Shown one piece after another: positions 60,692-64,000 of a stretch of 64,000 nt of DNA; the stretch's first letter is position 1, and every line of letters begins with the position of its first letter. Made by a program: the position numbers and the translations under genes. This DNA comes from Chondrosia reniformis (Eukaryota; Porifera; Demospongiae; Chondrillida; Chondrillidae). The notes beneath the pieces were generated by a model, which had not been told where the DNA came from, made no database searches, and saw only the letters and a list, made by a program, of their open reading frames with translations. Location of the stretch: positions 4,094,501-4,158,500 of the forward strand of contig OX359196.1 in assembly GCA_947172415.1 (NCBI GenBank). Direction: 5' to 3'.

Positions 60692-60759
60692 TTCTTTGAC
60701 ACACGTGTCTAGCTAACAACCAGGATCTATCGACAGGTCTATGATCAAATCATACCAAA
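60692..60759. promoter_or_regulatory. 68-bp bidirectional promoter with E-box
   Basis: Only 68 bases separate the UTP20 start codon (minus) from the EEF1AKMT2-like start codon (plus). A palindromic CACGTG E-box lies at 60702-60707, 10 bases from the UTP20 ATG. No TATA box is visible. Since such a site would fall in the 5' leader of UTP20 or at its start, the true start sites need mapping. Confidence 0.55.
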
Positions 60760-60951
60760 ATGGCGGCCAATTCAGATGATGACGATGCTACTGATAGATG
60801 GGGCTCCCTGCCTCCCTCTGCCCTTGGGGAGAAGGAATAGTGAGCTGGTGTAACACTTTTTGAATCATTAAAATTGATATGGTCTAATATTTATTTAAGT
60901 TGGGATAGGGTCTACGATGAAGAATTGCAGGGATTTGAAGACAGATTCAAT
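60760..60951 (+). CDS. EEF1AKMT2: EEF1AKMT2 (METTL10)-like, first exon and start of second
   Basis: Exon 1, 60760-60839, begins at an ATG in good context (AAAATGG), has an acidic start (ANSDDDDATDRWG) and ends LPPSALGEKE before a GTGAGC donor. Exon 2 starts after TTTAAG at 60900 and completes EYWDRVYDEELQGFED. The joined SALGxKEYWDxVYxxELQ motif is the hallmark N-terminus of the eEF1A lysine methyltransferase METTL10. In the conserved protein the next residues lead to the SAM-binding fold, but here the frame reaches TGA at 60952 as the LINE begins, so the exon is interrupted or the insertion lies at its edge. Confidence 0.7.
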
Positions 60952-60954
60952 TGA

Positions 60955-63900
60955 CTCATATGGTGTTAGAAAATGGCGGAAAGTCTAGTTTATAGAATAA
61001 AGTTGTTGATCCTTTTCGCAAGTTTCATCAGAACGACTGTTTCTACAGAAGCCAAAGTGTGTTACCCTAAGTGTATTCTATGTAATCTCCAATTTTGGAC
61101 GATTTCTTACAAGCGTTTCCGCCACGAAGATACCTTTTCCCACCTTCGCGATGCTCTCAGGACCTACTCATGGAATTGCCGTTACTTTTCTCTATCTCTT
61201 TCGGGTGATGTAGAGACTAACCCTGGACCTACAAGATCGTCTCGAAAACTAAAGACAAAGAAACTTACCGTTATCCACCTAAATACTCGTAGTCTGCTAC
61301 GGCACTTCGACGAACTTCAATACTTTGTTTCTGTCACTTGCCCAGAGATTCTCTGCCTCTCCGAGACGTGGTTGGACCCTTCTATCAACGATTCCGAGGT
61401 TTATCTTCGAGGATATTCTCTTTTTCGTCGAGATCAAAACCGCTCAGGTGGAGGTGTTGCTTGCTATATATCTGACACCCTTTCTAGCAAAGTCATCTCC
61501 TGTGGGACTACTAATAGAGTTTCTGTGGGTTGGCGTCGATGGGACCCTCCTTCCTTCACAGTTGTTGGTTGGCTGCTTCTATCGTCCTCCCAGCTCTCCT
61601 GTCCAGTCAGTGCACGACATATGTTCATCTATCGACAACATCCTCATCTCCTGTAAGTACTTCATTGCTTGTGGTGACTTTAATGTTGATTTTAGTGACT
61701 CTAGCAACCACCTCTCCAAGATCTTACATGACTTTGTCCACTCACGTCTCGTATCCCAACCAATTTGCCATCCCACTCGTGTCTCTGAGAGCACCAGCTC
61801 TATTATCGATTTATTCCTTATCTCTCCTGATGTTCCTTATACCCCAGCCGCAGTGCTAGATCATGCCATTACTGATCATTATCCAATTAGCCTCTTAACA
61901 TCCTGGTCATCTCCTAAGCCTTCTCCCAAAACTATCTCCTGCCGCTCATTTAAAAACTTTGATGCCTCCAAGTTCTTAGCTGACTTAGATCACATTCCCT
62001 GGCAGCTGATGGATACATTTAATGACATTGATGATAAGGTTATGGTCTTTGAAACCCTTTTTCTTGGTGTCATCGATCAACATGCCCCTCTTAAGACCAT
62101 AAGAGTCAAAAGCCACCCAGCCCCCTGGATTTCTAAGCCTATCAGACGTGAAATGGACAAACGTAACAAGCTACTTAAAGCCTTCCGCTCTAACCGATCC
62201 AATCAAAACTGGCAACAGTACAGGATACAAAGAAATTTCGTCACCAACTTGCAGAGACAAGCCAAACAATCCCATTTCGCTCACCTCATTTCCAATAGCA
62301 CTCATCCATCCACTCTTTGGAGGGCTCTGAAGGCTGCCAATCCTCGTCAGTCTTCACATAAGTGGAACGCTTTTGACTCTACCTACCAGTCCATTGCAGA
62401 TAAATTCAATGTTCACTTTACCTCCATCTCCAGCTGTGCCGGCACCACTCTATCAGACCTATATCAACCTTCTACTCCTTCCTCGAATCCACCCACCTCA
62501 GCTTTGTCCCCAACCATCGAAGACTGGTGTAAATCATCTCTCTCAGGACTAAACATCAACAAAGGTACTGGCTCTGATGGAATACCTGCTTCCATGCTCA
62601 AGCTAGCTTCTTCAGTTATCATGAAGCCCATCTGCTCCATCTTCAATCATTCTATCCAAACTTCCACCTTTCCAACTTCATGGAAGCATGCCATCGTCCA
62701 CCCTCTCCACAAAGGTGGTGATCCTTCCAGCCTCTCCAATTACCAGCCTCTCCAATTACCGTCCTATATCCATCCTACCTGCTTGCAGCAAGGTCCTTGA
62801 AAGGCATGTAAAACATCAGTTATACCATCATCTTTCTGTGAATGGCCTTATCTATCCATTGCAATCTGGTTTTCGCCCTGGCCACTCCACCACCACATCT
62901 TTGTTATTTTGTACCGATACTTGGTCCAAAGCCCTTGATTCTGGGAAGTTTGTAGCCACTCTGTTCATTGACGTGTCTAAAGACTTTGACACAGTAAATC
63001 ACTCACTTCTTCTCAGCAAACTCACCAACCTGGGTCTTGATCCATCTACTGTGCAATGGTTTAGATCCTACCTAGCCAATCGTTCCCAATCCACTCATGT
63101 GGAAGGTCACACCTCTACCTCTCGACCTCTGTCTTCAGGAGTTCCCCAAGGATCCATCCTAGGCCCTTCCCTCTTCTCGGCTTTCATTAATGATTTACCT
63201 GATACCATCACTGACGCTACCACCGTCCTATTTGCCGATGACACCACTATATTCGTTGCAGGCCATGATATCTCAAATATTACCAACACCCTGCAGAACT
63301 GTCTTAACCTTGTTAATCTTTGGATGAAATCCAATGGTCTCAAGTTAAACCCACTGAAGACCAACTCCATGCTACTCCACTCTAGTCGTAAGACTAATCT
63401 TCCACCACTTAACCTCTCCTTGGACGGTCACACTATTAAGCAAGTTCGAGTCTACAAATTTCTTGGTATCCAAATTAACGACACCCTGACCTGGAAGGAC
63501 CATATTGACTTTATCATTTCCAAAGCTTCTCGGCAGATCAACCTCTTACGGAGGCTATCTTGGTTCCTTCCAACACCCTTGAGGATTTTATTCTACAAAT
63601 CCTACATTATGCCTATCTTTGATTACTGTGATGTTGTGTGGCAGCGATGTACATCCCAGGAATCAACTAGACTAGAGCGTCTCCACAATCTAGCCATCAA
63701 AACCATTCTACACAAGAGTCGCTCTGACTCCGCCTCTGCCGTCAGACAACAGCTCGGGGTTACATCCTTGGAACATAGAAGGCGTCTCCACTTGGCACAG
63801 CAAGTTTTCAAATCTGTCAAGGGCATACACCCGCCTTATCTTAAAGACCTATTTAAACCCCCCACCCACCACTACCACACAAGAGGGAGTGCATCTGACT

Positions 63901-64000
63901 TCAACCTTCCTCCTGTGAAAACCAACATGGGCAAACAGTCCTACACCTACCGCGGCACCTCCATCTGGAGATCACTTCCAACAGATGCAAAGACAGCCTC
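60955..64000 (+). mobile_element. CR1/L2-like LINE with 2A peptide, runs off the window
   Basis: The frame starts at 60973. Residues 1-25 include a hydrophobic segment (LLILFASFI), and a 2A motif GDVETNPGP ends at residue 86 (about 61228). An APE-type endonuclease follows (HLNTRSLL, LSETWLDPSI, then GCFYRPP, IACGDFNVDF in another frame after a frameshift near 61510; IIDLFLIS, ITDHYPI). The RT spans from about 62520 (GTGSDGIPASML) through SGVPQGSILGP and FADDTTIF (63230-63253) to a C-terminal domain at 63900. A 16-bp tandem duplication at 62727-62758 breaks the frame again. Only the last residues and 3' UTR lie beyond 64000. Confidence 0.88.

Noticed and set aside
60266..60712. 148-codon plus-strand open frame
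   Set aside because: It is antisense to UTP20 exons 1-3, which match the conserved N-terminus with correct splice sites; the frame has no recognisable domain.
1..64000. tRNA, rRNA genes and CRISPR arrays
   Set aside because: Looked for cloverleaf-type and repeat-spacer patterns; the only regular repeats are the microsatellites and minisatellites listed.

Overview
Eukaryotic, AT-rich, intron-dense DNA from an early-branching animal. I favour a demosponge. Reasons: densely packed and nested genes, many introns under 100 bp, a Penelope-like element with a GIY-YIG nuclease, a CR1/L2-like LINE carrying a 2A peptide, and abundant (TACG)n-type microsatellites. The species cannot be named from sequence alone. 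The window is dominated by one gene on the minus strand, UTP20 (DRIM), a U3 snoRNP / small-subunit processome HEAT-repeat protein. I could place 57 exons from the ATG at 60691 to the stop at 1703. All junctions keep phase and the total is 8,403 coding bases (2,800 aa, close to the roughly 2,785 aa of the human protein). Its introns act as landing sites for nearly everything else.  Layout. 1-1.7 kb: last exon of an unidentified plus-strand gene converging on UTP20, then a small TIR element and a hairpin. 1.7-10.6 kb: UTP20 exons 57-40. 10.6-15.6 kb: a 5 kb intron with two TIR elements, a hammerhead-like ribozyme, a nested single-exon sulfotransferase and two foldbacks. 15.6-25.6 kb: exons 39-20, with a tyrosine-recombinase remnant and a TA-flanked DNA element carrying a HIRAN fragment. 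25.6-46.2 kb: a 20.6 kb intron holding a GAREM-like (CABIT + SAM) adaptor gene, a decayed restriction-like-endonuclease (RLE) retrotransposon, and a head-to-head inverted pair of large multipass receptor-like genes (A, 35143-38781 minus; B, 41249-45028 plus) with a Penelope-like element on the axis. 46.2-60.7 kb: exons 19-1, interrupted by a 5.3 kb intron full of nested transposons. 60.69-60.76 kb: a 68 bp bidirectional promoter to an EEF1AKMT2 (METTL10)-like gene on the plus strand, whose second exon runs into a CR1/L2-like LINE that continues past the window end.  The most unusual structure is the inverted receptor pair. Signal peptide plus 5' flank (682 bp) and the juxtamembrane/multi-TM region (1,049 bp, one mismatch by eye) are essentially identical between the genes. 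The ectodomain middles and the C-terminal tails are strongly diverged. This is the pattern expected from gene conversion on a diversifying receptor, and the geometry would let inversion swap tails between ectodomains. The second theme is a scatter of hammerhead-ribozyme motifs in UTP20 introns. One, at 2773-2818, has a complete core and perfect helices; others sit in dispersed repeats and Penelope-type foldbacks.
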